Assembly: GCF_001742185.1 (NCBI RefSeq)
Contig: NZ_CP015750.1
Coordinates: forward strand, 4,154,001-4,218,000
Direction: 5' to 3'
Length of the DNA stretch: 64,000 nucleotides
DNA from: Pectobacterium wasabiae CFBP 3304
GTDB lineage: Bacteria > Pseudomonadota > Gammaproteobacteria > Enterobacterales > Enterobacteriaceae
This document shows, piece after piece, positions 39,505 to 47,834 of this stretch. The translations under genes were made by a program, and so were the position numbers. Below the pieces are notes generated by a model, which saw only the letters and a program-made list of their open reading frames with translations, had not been told where the DNA came from and did not search any database. The number at the start of each line of letters is the position of its first letter. The first letter of the stretch is position 1.

Positions 39505-40800
39505 TTAAATCGGATTCCAGCGGTTTCTAAGATAATTAACCGCTTCCTGAGTTTGTGGCTGATTAAGGTAGTTCTCTCTGAACAGAATCGTGCCATTAAT
39601 GTGTGGTGTAGATTCATTCAAATCGAGCTGCTTTTTCAACTCTGGCACACCGCCTTTGATCATCCAATCCGGCTCATTCTTTGATGGTTCACCCACCTTA
39701 TACAAGGCAACGCCAATATAGAGGCGCGTGCTCGTGGGTTTCACCACATCGGCCCACCATTTTGCCAATACATCGTAGCGAGCGGCGTCACGCGCGAAAG
39801 GCCAGTACAGTTGTGGGGCAATATAATCCAGCAGTCCTTGTTGCACCCACTGGCGGGTATCAGCATAGGCTTCATCATAGGCAGCCGCACCTCGTGTATC
39901 GGAACCCGCTACATCGTGTGACCGGTTGCGCCATACGCCCGCGGGGCTGACGCCGAATTCAACCTCGGGTTTCAACTGCTTGATGGTGCGCGAAACCTGC
40001 TCGATTAGTTGCTGAGTGTTGTGTCGCCGCCAGTCTGCTTTTGAGCTAAATCCCAGACCATATCTTCTAAAGGTTTCACTATCGTTGAGAGCAGAACCCG
40101 ATGATTCAGCGTAGAAATAGTCATCAAACTGCACACCGTCAATAGCGTAATGTGACACGACTTCAGCCACGATACTGGTGATCCAGTTTCGTGCTTCTGG
40201 GATGCCAGGATCGAGTACAAAGCGATCGCCAGCGGTACGGACCCAATCACGGTGCAACACAAACACGCTGGCTGGATTCTGCGACAATGTTCGGTTTAAC
40301 TCCATCACAGTTCCGGGTTTGGTATTGACGGATATGCGATAGGGATTAAACCAGGCATGGACTTTCATGCCGCGTTTGTGCGCTTCATCAAGCATGAACT
40401 GAAGCGGATCGTAACCAGGTGCTTCACCAATATTGCCAGTCAGCATATCTGACCAAGGCAATATTTTAGAGAGCCAAAGCGCAGTACCATCCGGTTTAAC
40501 CTGAAAAAATACGGTATTGATACCGAGGCTTTGCAATTTATCCAGCTTGCCTTTCAACGCTTCCTGCTGCTGAGTCATACGGATGGCAGGGCTGCTAGCA
40601 TTGACTGACGCCACTGGCGGCCAGTCGAGGCGGGAAACGGTCGCCAGCCAGACTCCACGTACCGGTTCCTGACTTTGCTGAGGAGTGGCTGGGAGTGGCT
40701 GTTTAACCGGAGGAATAGGGGTAACAAGTGAACTCGGCGGCTTGGACGCGCAACTAACGAGTAGAAGCGCAGCAGCAATAAGTACGACTGGCTTTTTCAC
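39505..40800 (-). CDS. digH: DigH (YddW), divisome-associated glycosyl hydrolase lipoprotein
   Basis: 431-residue outer-membrane lipoprotein of the GHL10/DUF187 family. The signal peptide ends in lipobox LLVSC (Cys17), followed by a proline-rich linker (PIPPVKQPLPATPQQ) and a TIM-barrel hydrolase domain. Marker segments are EPVRGVWLATVSRLDWPP, VHAWFNPYRIS, and GVQFDDYFY with the likely catalytic Asp. E. coli DigH cleaves denuded peptidoglycan at the septum. The VF530-family gene lies 5 bp upstream and may be co-transcribed. Confidence 0.93.
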   Translation of the reverse strand: MKKPVVLIAAALLLVSCASKPPSSLVTPIPPVKQPLPATPQQSQEPVRGVWLATVSRLDWPPVASVNASSPAIRMTQQQEALKGKLDKLQSLGINTVFFQVKPDGTALWLSKILPWSDMLTGNIGEAPGYDPLQFMLDEAHKRGMKVHAWFNPYRISVNTKPGTVMELNRTLSQNPASVFVLHRDWVRTAGDRFVLDPGIPEARNWITSIVAEVVSHYAIDGVQFDDYFYAESSGSALNDSETFRRYGLGFSSKADWRRHNTQQLIEQVSRTIKQLKPEVEFGVSPAGVWRNRSHDVAGSDTRGAAAYDEAYADTRQWVQQGLLDYIAPQLYWPFARDAARYDVLAKWWADVVKPTSTRLYIGVALYKVGEPSKNEPDWMIKGGVPELKKQLDLNESTPHINGTILFRENYLNQPQTQEAVNYLRNRWNPI

Positions 40801-40805
40801 GTGAG

Positions 40806-41093
40806 TTAACTCTTATTTTTGCGGCTATTAGCCCATGGATCAACAACGCCATCATCTAGTTTTGCGGGCGCGGCCTCATTCAGAGAATCAAGATACAGCG
40901 CTTCGACCTCAGCGCGAGCCCACGGTGTTCGGCGTAGAAATTTTAAACTGGACTTCACGCTTGGATCGTTTTTAAAGCAATTGATGTTGATCTGTCTACC
41001 TAGCTCAACCCAGCCAAAACGGGCAACCAGCGCATTAACTTGCATTTCAAGTGTCACGCCATGTAAAGGGTCTTTAGAAATATGTGTAGCCAT
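40806..41093 (-). CDS. VF530 family DNA-binding-fold protein (DUF2132)
   Basis: 95-residue protein matching the VF530/DUF2132 family: [56 protein letters not shown] (40900-41000) and LYLDSL. The Vibrio fischeri homologue has a solved helical structure, but the function is unknown. Ends 5 bp before digH, same strand. Confidence 0.92.
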   Translation of the reverse strand: MATHISKDPLHGVTLEMQVNALVARFGWVELGRQININCFKNDPSVKSSLKFLRRTPWARAEVEALYLDSLNEAAPAKLDDGVVDPWANSRKNKS

Positions 41094-41657
41094 GTAGTAG
41101 AAGTCCGGTAATTTCAGATTTTAACACAGGAAGGTTACAAGAAAGCTGGGCGAGCGGCAATGTTATGCGACGGTGTGAGGATGACAATATTGGTAACAAT
41201 ACGCAGGATTACATGCATTATAATATTAAAACCAGACTATCGTAATGGATATTAAATATCAGATCGTTCAACGTGAATTGAGTTTCTTTCATATGTTCTA
41301 CTATTTTAGAAATTACTTAGATAAAAATAATAAATTAAGGTTTCTTTGAAAAAAAAGAATAAATCTAGCAGAACTATCAACGAAAACATTAAGACCATTC
41401 TCAATAAAAAAAGGCCATATCGTTTTTTTGATTGAGGTTCTACATATAGAACTTAATGCTTGCCATTTCATTAGCAATCATTTAAACCAGATGACGAAAT
41501 GTTGTTGGTTATTATTTTACAGAACATTTCAGCTCACATGGAGCGATTGATATCACTTTTGTCAGGCAGTGCTTTCTACATTACAAAAGTCACTGACAAT
41601 AAGTGATTCATGAATAATAAAACCACATAAAATAACCGTAAAGAGAGGGATGGAATA
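41094..41657. other. Long AT-rich intergenic region upstream of the Gly-rich cluster
   Basis: 564 bp with markedly lower GC than its neighbours and no credible reading frame. It contains poly-A and poly-T runs and must include the promoter of the Gly-rich genes; their first ribosome-binding site (agagaggga) sits at 41642-41650. AT-richness suggests H-NS-type silencing and horizontal origin. Confidence 0.6.
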
Positions 41658-41981
41658 ATGAAGTTAACACCGATAATAGCCTTTTTAGGATTATTCAGTA
41701 TCGCAAGTGTACATGCCAACAACGATACATCCCACAATGTTACTCATGACAAAACCGATTTATTGACATTGGTCAGTAATGGAGATGCGTCAGGGGGAGC
41801 CGGTGGGAATGGTGGCAGTGGGAATAATTCGCCAGGTGGAAAGGGCGGTGATGGTGGTAATAACAGCAATAGTGGGAATGGGAACGGTAACGGAAATAAC
41901 AACGGAACAGGAAATGGCAGCGGTAGCGGAAACAGCACGGGGGGGAATAGCGGTAGTAAAGGAGGGAAAAACTCAGCTTAA
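41658..41981 (+). CDS. Exported Gly/Asn/Ser-rich repeat protein 1
   Basis: 107-residue protein with a signal peptide (MKLTPIIAFLGLFSIASVHA-NN) and a short ordinary segment to about residue 42. The rest, to the C-terminus, is low complexity and almost entirely Gly, Asn and Ser: [19 protein letters not shown], then many GN, GNG and GSG units. The glycine spacing of three per turn is that expected of polyglycine-II helices. First of three tandem genes of this kind. Good ribosome-binding site. No homologue recognised; function unknown. Confidence 0.75.
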   Translation: MKLTPIIAFLGLFSIASVHANNDTSHNVTHDKTDLLTLVSNGDASGGAGGNGGSGNNSPGGKGGDGGNNSNSGNGNGNGNNNGTGNGSGSGNSTGGNSGSKGGKNSA

Positions 41982-41995
41982 CCTTTAATACTTAA

Positions 41996-42026
41996 AGGGT
42001 TACGAGCAATCTCACGCCGTAACCCT
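41996..42026 (+). terminator. Hairpin between Gly-rich genes 1 and 2
   Basis: Perfect 9-bp stem agggttacg / cgtaaccct with a 13-nt loop, without a U-tract; probably a partial terminator or mRNA-stabilising element that sets relative expression. Confidence 0.5.
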
Positions 42027-42053
42027 CGTCATATCCTTAATATTAGAGGTAAT

Positions 42054-42689
42054 ATGAAAAAAAAATTATTGTTATTACTAACAATTCCATTCGTATCATT
42101 CGCAACAGCTTCCCCTATCAATTTTATGGAGGCTCAATTTCAAGAAATTAGCGCTAATGGGGGAGCTGGAGGCAATGGGGGTTCTGGCGATAACTCTCCC
42201 GGAGGAAATGGTGGAAAGGGTGGAAAGGGAAGTAATGGTGGAAATGGCGGTAATGGTGGAAGTACGGACAATTCACCAGGGTGTAACGGTACGGATGGTA
42301 AAAATGGGACAAATGGAACAAATGGAACAAATGGGGAAAATGGAACAAATGGAAATTGTTTGAATTTTAAAGATATGAACCTCACGCCGATATCCAAAGG
42401 GGGGAACGGTGGAAATGGCGGTGCCGGAACTAATGCAGGAAATGGTGGCGACGGAGGTAATGCCGGTACAGGAAATAACTCACCGGGAGGAAATGGTGGG
42501 AATGGTGGAAAAAATGGGGCAGACGGCGGGAATGGCGGCCAAGGTGGAAATGGAAATAACTCGGCAGGAGGAAATGGAGGCCATGGCGGGAATGGGAATA
42601 ATGCAAATGGTGGCCCCGGCGGAACAGGAGGCAGCGGAAGCAATTCTCCTGGTGGCAACGGCGGTAATGGCGGAAATAACATTACATAA
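42054..42689 (+). CDS. Exported Gly/Asn-rich repeat protein 2
   Basis: 211-residue protein with a signal peptide ending near FATA-SP and a short linker to residue 34. Two long Gly-triplet blocks follow (about 35-95 and 120-211). The blocks are built of GGNGG/GGKGG units punctuated by NNSPGG-like turns that recur every 17-30 residues. Between them lies a collagen-like NGT repeat ([15 protein letters not shown]) flanked by the only two cysteines, which could close a disulfide loop. Ribosome-binding site agagg. No known family recognised. Confidence 0.8.
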   Translation: MKKKLLLLLTIPFVSFATASPINFMEAQFQEISANGGAGGNGGSGDNSPGGNGGKGGKGSNGGNGGNGGSTDNSPGCNGTDGKNGTNGTNGTNGENGTNGNCLNFKDMNLTPISKGGNGGNGGAGTNAGNGGDGGNAGTGNNSPGGNGGNGGKNGADGGNGGQGGNGNNSAGGNGGHGGNGNNANGGPGGTGGSGSNSPGGNGGNGGNNIT

Positions 42690-42713
42690 TGAATCAACAC
42701 ATCGGTGACCTTT

Positions 42714-43073
42714 ATGAAAAACAAAATATTATCCGTGTCTTTATCCGGCATTCTCTGTTTTTCCGTATTAGCTTCGACGCCCATATCCAACTCAGCGTAT
42801 GCTCAAAATGGAGGCAATGGAGGTAATGCAACAGGACATGATAGTGGAGGAAATGGCGGTAATGCTGGCTCTGGTTCGAATGGAAATGGCGGGAATGGGG
42901 GGAAAGGCGGTGACAATGGGGGAAATGGCGGTAAGGGCGGGAGCGGTGCAGGAAGTGGAAATGGAGGCCGCGGCGGTGATGCCGGCTGGGGTGGCGGAGC
43001 CGGCGGGAAAGGAGGGAAAGGTGGAGATAATGGAGGGAAAAACGGAATGGATGGAATGAGTTCAGCCAGGTAA
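42714..43073 (+). CDS. Exported Gly-rich repeat protein 3
   Basis: About 119-residue protein starting MKNKILSVSLSGILCFSVLAS, with signal cleavage near AYA-QN. An uninterrupted Gly-triplet region follows (GGNGGNATGHDSGGNGGN, then [17 protein letters not shown]) with more Lys, Arg and Asp than the other two, ending in NGMDGMSSAR. ATG 42714 is preferred over an in-frame GTG at 42705; cggtga may serve as ribosome-binding site. It follows gene 2 by 24 bp, so co-transcription is likely. Confidence 0.72.
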   Translation: MKNKILSVSLSGILCFSVLASTPISNSAYAQNGGNGGNATGHDSGGNGGNAGSGSNGNGGNGGKGGDNGGNGGKGGSGAGSGNGGRGGDAGWGGGAGGKGGKGGDNGGKNGMDGMSSAR

Positions 43074-43389
43074 CACTCGACTGGCCCCATAGATCACCGG
43101 ACATTTCAGCGCTCTAAAAATAAGGGGGAGTCTGAGAGGCTAGGGGCCAGTGTTGAGCCGGGCTGGAAGATGTTTATTACCGACAACGGAATTAGCTCTC
43201 CCCCTCAGGCAATGTGAACGTATAGTTATCCTGCATATCGATATGCCCGTACATCAGTGGGGATAACTGAGCGATATTCTCACTCCAATATCTTCTCCAC
43301 TACCAGAATTCAGGGTGAAAAAAACATTTCTCATCATGGGGTTATTTAGCGCACAATTGATTAATTTATGATTCCAGGAAAACAGATTA
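43074..43389. other. Intergenic region after the Gly-rich cluster
   Basis: 316 bp without a supported gene. An imperfect long inverted repeat (agggggag near 43123 and ctccccct near 43198) is visible. The right end carries the ynbA leader. Nothing else identified. Confidence 0.5.
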
Positions 43390-43995
43390 ATGACGCTTTA
43401 TCAGGTAAAGCCTGCTTTTCAGGCGCTTTTGCGCCCATTCATGTTCTGGCTGCACAAATACCGCGTTACTGCTAACCACATCACGTTCGCGGCGATGGTT
43501 CTCTCTTTTATCACTGGCGCAGTGTTGATGATTTTCCCCCGTCCAAGTCTGTTTGTTCTGCTCCCCATTGTGCTGTTTGTGCGTATGGCGCTTAATGCGT
43601 TGGATGGCATGCTGGCACGCGAATGCAACCAAAAGTCGCGTCTCGGCGCCATTCTCAATGAGACCGGCGATGTGCTTTCCGATATCGCGCTCTACCTGCC
43701 TTTTATGCTGTTGCCATACAGCAATGCGCCGCTGGTTCTGGTCATGGTATTCTGTGCGGCAATGACCGAATTTTGTGGTGTGCTGGCGCAAACCATCAAT
43801 GGTGTACGCAGCTATGCCGGACCATTGGGAAAAAGTGACAGGGCGCTGGCATTCGGCGCTTGGGGACTGGCTCTGGCCATCTGGCCGCAGTTTGTGCAAT
43901 GGAATAATGTTGTCTGGGGGATAGCCACAGTATTGCTGCTGTGGACGATCATCAACCGTTGCCGTAGCGCATTATGTGATGAGGTGGCGAAATAA
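43390..43995 (+). CDS. ynbA: YnbA-like CDP-alcohol phosphatidyltransferase family protein
   Basis: 201-residue integral membrane protein of the CDP-alcohol phosphatidyltransferase family with five or six helices. The signature D-x2-DG-x2-AR-x8-G-x3-D-x3-D is recognisable as NALDGMLARECNQKSRLG followed by AILNETGD. The first and third aspartates are Asn, leaving only two of the four metal or base residues. Orthology to E. coli ynbA is supported by the adjacent ynbC and ynbD homologues, but ynbB (CDP-diglyceride synthase-like) is absent. Activity therefore needs testing. Confidence 0.9.
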   Translation: MTLYQVKPAFQALLRPFMFWLHKYRVTANHITFAAMVLSFITGAVLMIFPRPSLFVLLPIVLFVRMALNALDGMLARECNQKSRLGAILNETGDVLSDIALYLPFMLLPYSNAPLVLVMVFCAAMTEFCGVLAQTINGVRSYAGPLGKSDRALAFGAWGLALAIWPQFVQWNNVVWGIATVLLLWTIINRCRSALCDEVAK

Positions 43996-44054
43996 GGACG
44001 ATCTGAAGTGCCAATTGTTGGCGCTTTCGCAACAAACAACAGGAAATCATCCTA

Positions 44055-45815
44055 ATGATTAATACAAGGACGCCTGAAGAGCGGCAATTTTTAACCAGTG
44101 ACAGTACCGAGCTGTTTTATCGCTACTGGCCCGCAACGTCGGTAGGGGCAACGCCGAAAGTCATTGTCCTGTTCCACCGCGGACATGAACATTCTGGTCG
44201 TTTGCAACATATTGTCGATGAGCTGGCGATGCCGGACACGGCGTTCTACGCCTGGGATGCCCGTGGGCACGGGCGCTCGCCGGGCCAGCGCGGCTACAGT
44301 CCATCGCTGGCTCGCTCAGTTCAGGATGTGGACGAGTTTGTCCGTTTTGCTGCAACTGACAGTCAGGCCTCAATGGAAGATGTGGTGGTTGTGGCGCAAA
44401 GCGTTGGGGCAGTTTTGGCGGCAACCTGGGCGCATGATTACGCTCCGGCCATTCGTGGTCTGGTGCTGGCGTCACCGGCGTTTAAGGTCAAACTGTACGT
44501 ACCGTTTGCCCGTCCAGGGCTGGCATTGATGCACCGACTGCGCGGACTCTTTTTTGTTAACTCCTACGTGAAGGGTAAGTATCTGACCCACGACCCGGTG
44601 CGAGTGGCGAGTTTCAATCAGGATCCGCTAATTACCCGACCTATCGCGGTCAATATCCTGCTAGATCTCTACAAAACGGCAGAAAGAATTGTCAGCGATG
44701 CCAGCGCAATCACTTTGCCAGTGCAGATGTTGGTCTCCGGGGAGGATTACGTTGTACACCGCCAGCCGCAGATCGACTTCTACCAGCGGCTGCGCAACCC
44801 GCTAAAAGAGCTTCACGTGCTGCCGGGCTTTTATCACGATACGCTGGGGGAAAAAGAGAGACATCTGGCGTTCGATAAAATGCGTGAATTTATTGATACG
44901 CTCTATGCTCTGTCTCCTCAACGTTTCGACTACAGCAACGAAGATCGCTGGAGTCCGGGAGCGGATACCTGGCGGATGTTGAGTGGCGGGCCAGAACCTT
45001 ACTCATTGGACGATATCGCCTGGCGTGGCTTGCGCTATGGTATGAAGATGCTGGGGACGCAGTCCACCGGGGTTCGTCTGGGATTTGAAACGGGTTTTGA
45101 TTCCGGCAGTACGCTCGATTATGTCTATCGCAACCAACCGCAGGGTAGCAGCGCCCTGGGGCGTCTGATTGACAAACACTACCTCAACAGCGTGGGTTGG
45201 AAAGGGATCCGCCAACGTAAAATTCACCTGCAAATGTTGATTCAGCAGGCAGTTGCCAAACTTACAGAGCAGGGGGCAGCAGTGCGGGTGGTTGACGTTG
45301 CCGCTGGCCACGGACGCTACGTGCTCGATGCGCTGGAAAGTGAAACAGCGGTGGATGAAATTTTACTGCGAGATTACAGCGAATTAAATGTGGCGAGAGG
45401 CCAAGAGATGATTGCTTCTCGCACAATGGCGGCACCTGCGCGTTTTGAACGGGGTGATGCCTTTAACCGTGAAGAACTGGCCGCGCTTCAGCCTCGTCCG
45501 ACGCTGGGGATTGTCTCCGGACTGTACGAATTGTTCCCGGAAAATACGCTGGTGCGTAATTCGCTTGCCGGGCTGGCAGATGCCATTGAGCCGGGAGGCA
45601 TTCTGATCTACACCGGGCAACCCTGGCATCCGCAGCTAAAAACCATAGCCTGGTCGCTGACCAGCCATAAAGATGGCAAAGCGTGGGTGATGCGCGTGCG
45701 CACTCAAGACGAAATGGATGTTCTGGTGCGGGAGGCTGGGTTCGATAAATGTGCTCAACTGATAGATGAGTGGGGAATTTTCACCGTTTCAATGGCGGTA
45801 CGTCGCACATCATGA
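44055..45815 (+). CDS. ynbC: YnbC-like bifunctional alpha/beta hydrolase - SAM methyltransferase
   Basis: 586-residue fusion (E. coli YnbC is of similar length). Residues 1-300 form a serine hydrolase of monoglyceride-lipase type: nucleophile S116 in VVAQSVGAV, WDARGHGRSPGQRG, and a His in PGFYHDTLGEKE. Residues about 390-580 form a class I methyltransferase with the SAM loop VVDVAAGHGRYVLDAL near 413. The combination beside a phosphatidyltransferase and a phosphatase suggests remodelling of a lipid head group. Stop codon overlaps the ynbD start. Confidence 0.92.
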   Translation: MINTRTPEERQFLTSDSTELFYRYWPATSVGATPKVIVLFHRGHEHSGRLQHIVDELAMPDTAFYAWDARGHGRSPGQRGYSPSLARSVQDVDEFVRFAATDSQASMEDVVVVAQSVGAVLAATWAHDYAPAIRGLVLASPAFKVKLYVPFARPGLALMHRLRGLFFVNSYVKGKYLTHDPVRVASFNQDPLITRPIAVNILLDLYKTAERIVSDASAITLPVQMLVSGEDYVVHRQPQIDFYQRLRNPLKELHVLPGFYHDTLGEKERHLAFDKMREFIDTLYALSPQRFDYSNEDRWSPGADTWRMLSGGPEPYSLDDIAWRGLRYGMKMLGTQSTGVRLGFETGFDSGSTLDYVYRNQPQGSSALGRLIDKHYLNSVGWKGIRQRKIHLQMLIQQAVAKLTEQGAAVRVVDVAAGHGRYVLDALESETAVDEILLRDYSELNVARGQEMIASRTMAAPARFERGDAFNREELAALQPRPTLGIVSGLYELFPENTLVRNSLAGLADAIEPGGILIYTGQPWHPQLKTIAWSLTSHKDGKAWVMRVRTQDEMDVLVREAGFDKCAQLIDEWGIFTVSMAVRRTS

Positions 45816-47098
45816 CAACCCGACGTTCTGTTTACCAGCAAGGTATTGGCTGGCTGCTGCTGCTTGCTCCGTTTTTCTTTTTAACGTATGGGCAGGCTAA
45901 TCAGTTTACCGCCGATCGAGATAACATTGGCAGTCTGGTCTTTGAGTGGGAGCGGCACATTCCTTTTGTGCCGCTGACCATTATTCCTTACTGGAGTCTG
46001 GATCTGCTGTACGGCTTATCGCTATTCGTCTGTACAACGCTGGGTGAACAGCGACGACTGGTCTGCAAATTAGTGCTGGCTTCACTGACTGCCTGCGTTG
46101 GTTTCTTGTTATTTCCGCTGCAATTTACCTTCACCAGACCGGAGCTAACCGGTCTGGCCGGTTGGCTCTTTGGTCAGCTTGAACAGTTTGATTTACCGTA
46201 CAATCAGTCGCCGTCGTTGCATATTATTTTATGCTGGCTGCTGTGGCGGCACTTCCATCGTCATTTGAAAGGCAAATGGCAGACATTGAACGGCGCTTGG
46301 TTTTTGCTGATTGCCGTATCGGTTCTGACCACTTGGCAGCACCATTTTATTGATGTCATTACCGGACTGGCGGTTGGTATGGTTATCGACTGGGTGACTC
46401 CGGATCAGGGCCAATGGCGTTGGCGTATCGCCTCTGGTAAGCGTAAGGTCCTGGCCGTTCGCTATCTGTGTGGTGCACTGGCGTGTCTGACTGGAACATT
46501 TCTCACGCCCTGGCTGTGGTGGCCGACGTTGGCGCTGCTGATTGTGGCGCTGGCTTATGGCGCGCTAGGCGTTGAGGCGTTACAAAAAGATAGGGCGGGA
46601 AGGTTAACGCCCTCCGCCTGGTGGCTGCTGTTTCCTTGGCGGACGGGGATGATGCTCTCTATGCGTCACTATACCCGCCATTTACCAGCAGTCAGTCCGT
46701 TGGTTGATGGGATTTTTTTAGGGACGTATCCGCGAATGCCTCTGGAACAACAGGCGGTGCTGGATCTGACCAGTGAATTTCCCCGATCCCGTGCTTCACA
46801 AGGTGTTGCGTATTCCTGTACACCTATGCTGGATCTGGTTAATCCGGATGGTGACACGCTTCGTCAGGCCGTGGATACTCTGGAGACGCTGCGCATAAAA
46901 CATGGCAGCGTACTGGTTCACTGCGCGCTGGGGCTTTCACGCAGCGCACTGGTGGTTACAGCCTGGCTGTTGCAGTACTATCCGGAATTGACGCTGCCCC
47001 AAGCCGTTGAGCAAGTACGTAAAGCTCGTCATCAGGTTATTTTTACACCTGAACATATGGAATTGTTGGAGCGATGGAAAACAAAAGTCACGATATAA
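45812..47098 (+). CDS. ynbD: YnbD-like PAP2 - dual-specificity phosphatase membrane protein
   Basis: 428-residue membrane protein. The N-terminal part has six helices of PAP2-like phosphatase type, with NQSPSLHIIL and the His-containing WQHHFIDVITG. The C-terminal cytoplasmic domain carries the protein-tyrosine/dual-specificity phosphatase motif HCALGLSRSA (Cys near residue 370, a CX5R loop). ATG 45812 overlaps the ynbC stop (ATGA), so translation is coupled. Upstream in-frame starts within ynbC are rejected on that ground. Confidence 0.93.
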   Translation: MTTRRSVYQQGIGWLLLLAPFFFLTYGQANQFTADRDNIGSLVFEWERHIPFVPLTIIPYWSLDLLYGLSLFVCTTLGEQRRLVCKLVLASLTACVGFLLFPLQFTFTRPELTGLAGWLFGQLEQFDLPYNQSPSLHIILCWLLWRHFHRHLKGKWQTLNGAWFLLIAVSVLTTWQHHFIDVITGLAVGMVIDWVTPDQGQWRWRIASGKRKVLAVRYLCGALACLTGTFLTPWLWWPTLALLIVALAYGALGVEALQKDRAGRLTPSAWWLLFPWRTGMMLSMRHYTRHLPAVSPLVDGIFLGTYPRMPLEQQAVLDLTSEFPRSRASQGVAYSCTPMLDLVNPDGDTLRQAVDTLETLRIKHGSVLVHCALGLSRSALVVTAWLLQYYPELTLPQAVEQVRKARHQVIFTPEHMELLERWKTKVTI

Positions 47099-47484
47099 AA
47101 TGTAGGCCTGCTTTGCAGGCCTCCCTCATACAGCAAACACTGGCAAGTTGGCGGTTTTTTCTGCTTTTTTCCGCTCCCCCGTTCATGTGGGGGCTTTTCA
47201 TTGTTCCGATGAGTTTACCTGGTATTTTTATCGTATTTCTATGCGGTATAGTCTGGTTTGGTTGCTGGCGACTCTGGCTGGACGAACGCTATTTCAGATT
47301 TATAAGTGAAGAAAATAATGAGATCGCAGGAGAGGTACTCTATTTCATCTGGTGCCGAGAAAGGTTACAGCAGCGTGCATTTGCTGACCGTCAACGAGGA
47401 GCACTGAATCTTTTTCGGTATACAATGCGGTTCACGGGGATGTTGTGGGTCGTCTGGTTGATGGTGGGGCTGTGGGTTATGTAA
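47074..47484 (+). CDS. Small membrane protein at the end of the ynb operon
   Basis: 136-residue protein starting inside the last 25 bp of ynbD, with ttggag directly upstream, hence probably translationally coupled. Two closely spaced hydrophobic helices (about residues 28-65) are followed by a basic, Arg-rich cytoplasmic stretch and a final helix (MLWVVWLMVGLWVM). No family recognised; the context suggests an accessory subunit of the Ynb membrane enzymes. Confidence 0.65.
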   Translation: MENKSHDIKCRPALQASLIQQTLASWRFFLLFSAPPFMWGLFIVPMSLPGIFIVFLCGIVWFGCWRLWLDERYFRFISEENNEIAGEVLYFIWCRERLQQRAFADRQRGALNLFRYTMRFTGMLWVVWLMVGLWVM

Positions 47485-47497
47485 CTAAGTTCGAACA

Positions 47498-47557
47498 CTA
47501 CCACAGTAATGAACTAGCCAGAAGCATGGATGTAGCGGATTTTTTTGCAGTAAACAT
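47498..47557 (-). pseudogene. Possible truncated signal-peptide gene start
   Basis: Minus-strand frame with a near-perfect aaggag ribosome-binding site 6 bp before ATG 47557. It encodes MFTAKKSATSMLLASSLLW and then a stop at 47498. The sequence looks like the first half of a signal peptide, as though a gene for an exported protein was cut here when the region beside dif was rearranged. No continuation found in other frames. Confidence 0.35.
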
Positions 47558-47688
47558 GATGGACTCCTTACGAAAAGCTTCATGTTATTCCATCAATACT
47601 TTTTGAGAACCCGCATCAGGTTGATATGACCCATCTATTTCGTGGATAGATCGGGTTTGGCTATAGTGATGCGCAGTGCGTTTATCTT

Positions 47689-47716
47689 ATTTAACATAAT
47701 ATACATTATGCGAACC
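47689..47716 (-). other. dif: dif, XerCD chromosome dimer resolution site
   Basis: 28-bp site on the minus strand: XerC arm GGTTCGCATAA, 6-bp centre TGTATA, XerD arm TTATGTTAAAT. Only one base in the XerC arm (T for G at position 4) differs from E. coli dif. Serves FtsK/XerCD recombination and is the left boundary of the inovirus prophage. Confidence 0.97.
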
Positions 47717-47729
47717 AAAGGATAAACAG

Positions 47730-47834
47730 GCGGGAACTGGCCGTTCCACTGAGCAAATCCCCCCCACATACGTAAAACTCTTTTTCTGGCATCAGTAATC
47801 ATCCCTGTGGCTGCGAATTTGATAATAGTAAATT
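47730..47834. repeat. Direct repeat of dif-flanking sequence, left copy
   Basis: About 105 bp, 13 bp after dif, repeated at 54503-54604, which lies 13 bp after the right dif-like site. A 46-bp stretch (47781-47826 = 54551-54596) is identical and the rest differs by a few bases. It forms the last codons of the truncated secretin gene. Confidence 0.95.

Noticed and set aside
40806..41097. Plus-strand frame opposite the VF530 gene
   Set aside because: The minus strand matches the VF530 family throughout; the other strand has no recognisable product.
42140..42790. Long proline-rich minus-strand open frame opposite Gly-rich gene 2
   Set aside because: It is the mirror of GGN codons (ccncc), starts without a ribosome-binding site and lacks any signal or domain; the plus-strand frames have signal peptides and ribosome-binding sites.
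42154..43060. DNA repeats in the Gly-rich genes resembling a repeat array or CRISPR
   Set aside because: The periodicity is irregular and follows codon repeats; there are no constant repeats with unique spacers.
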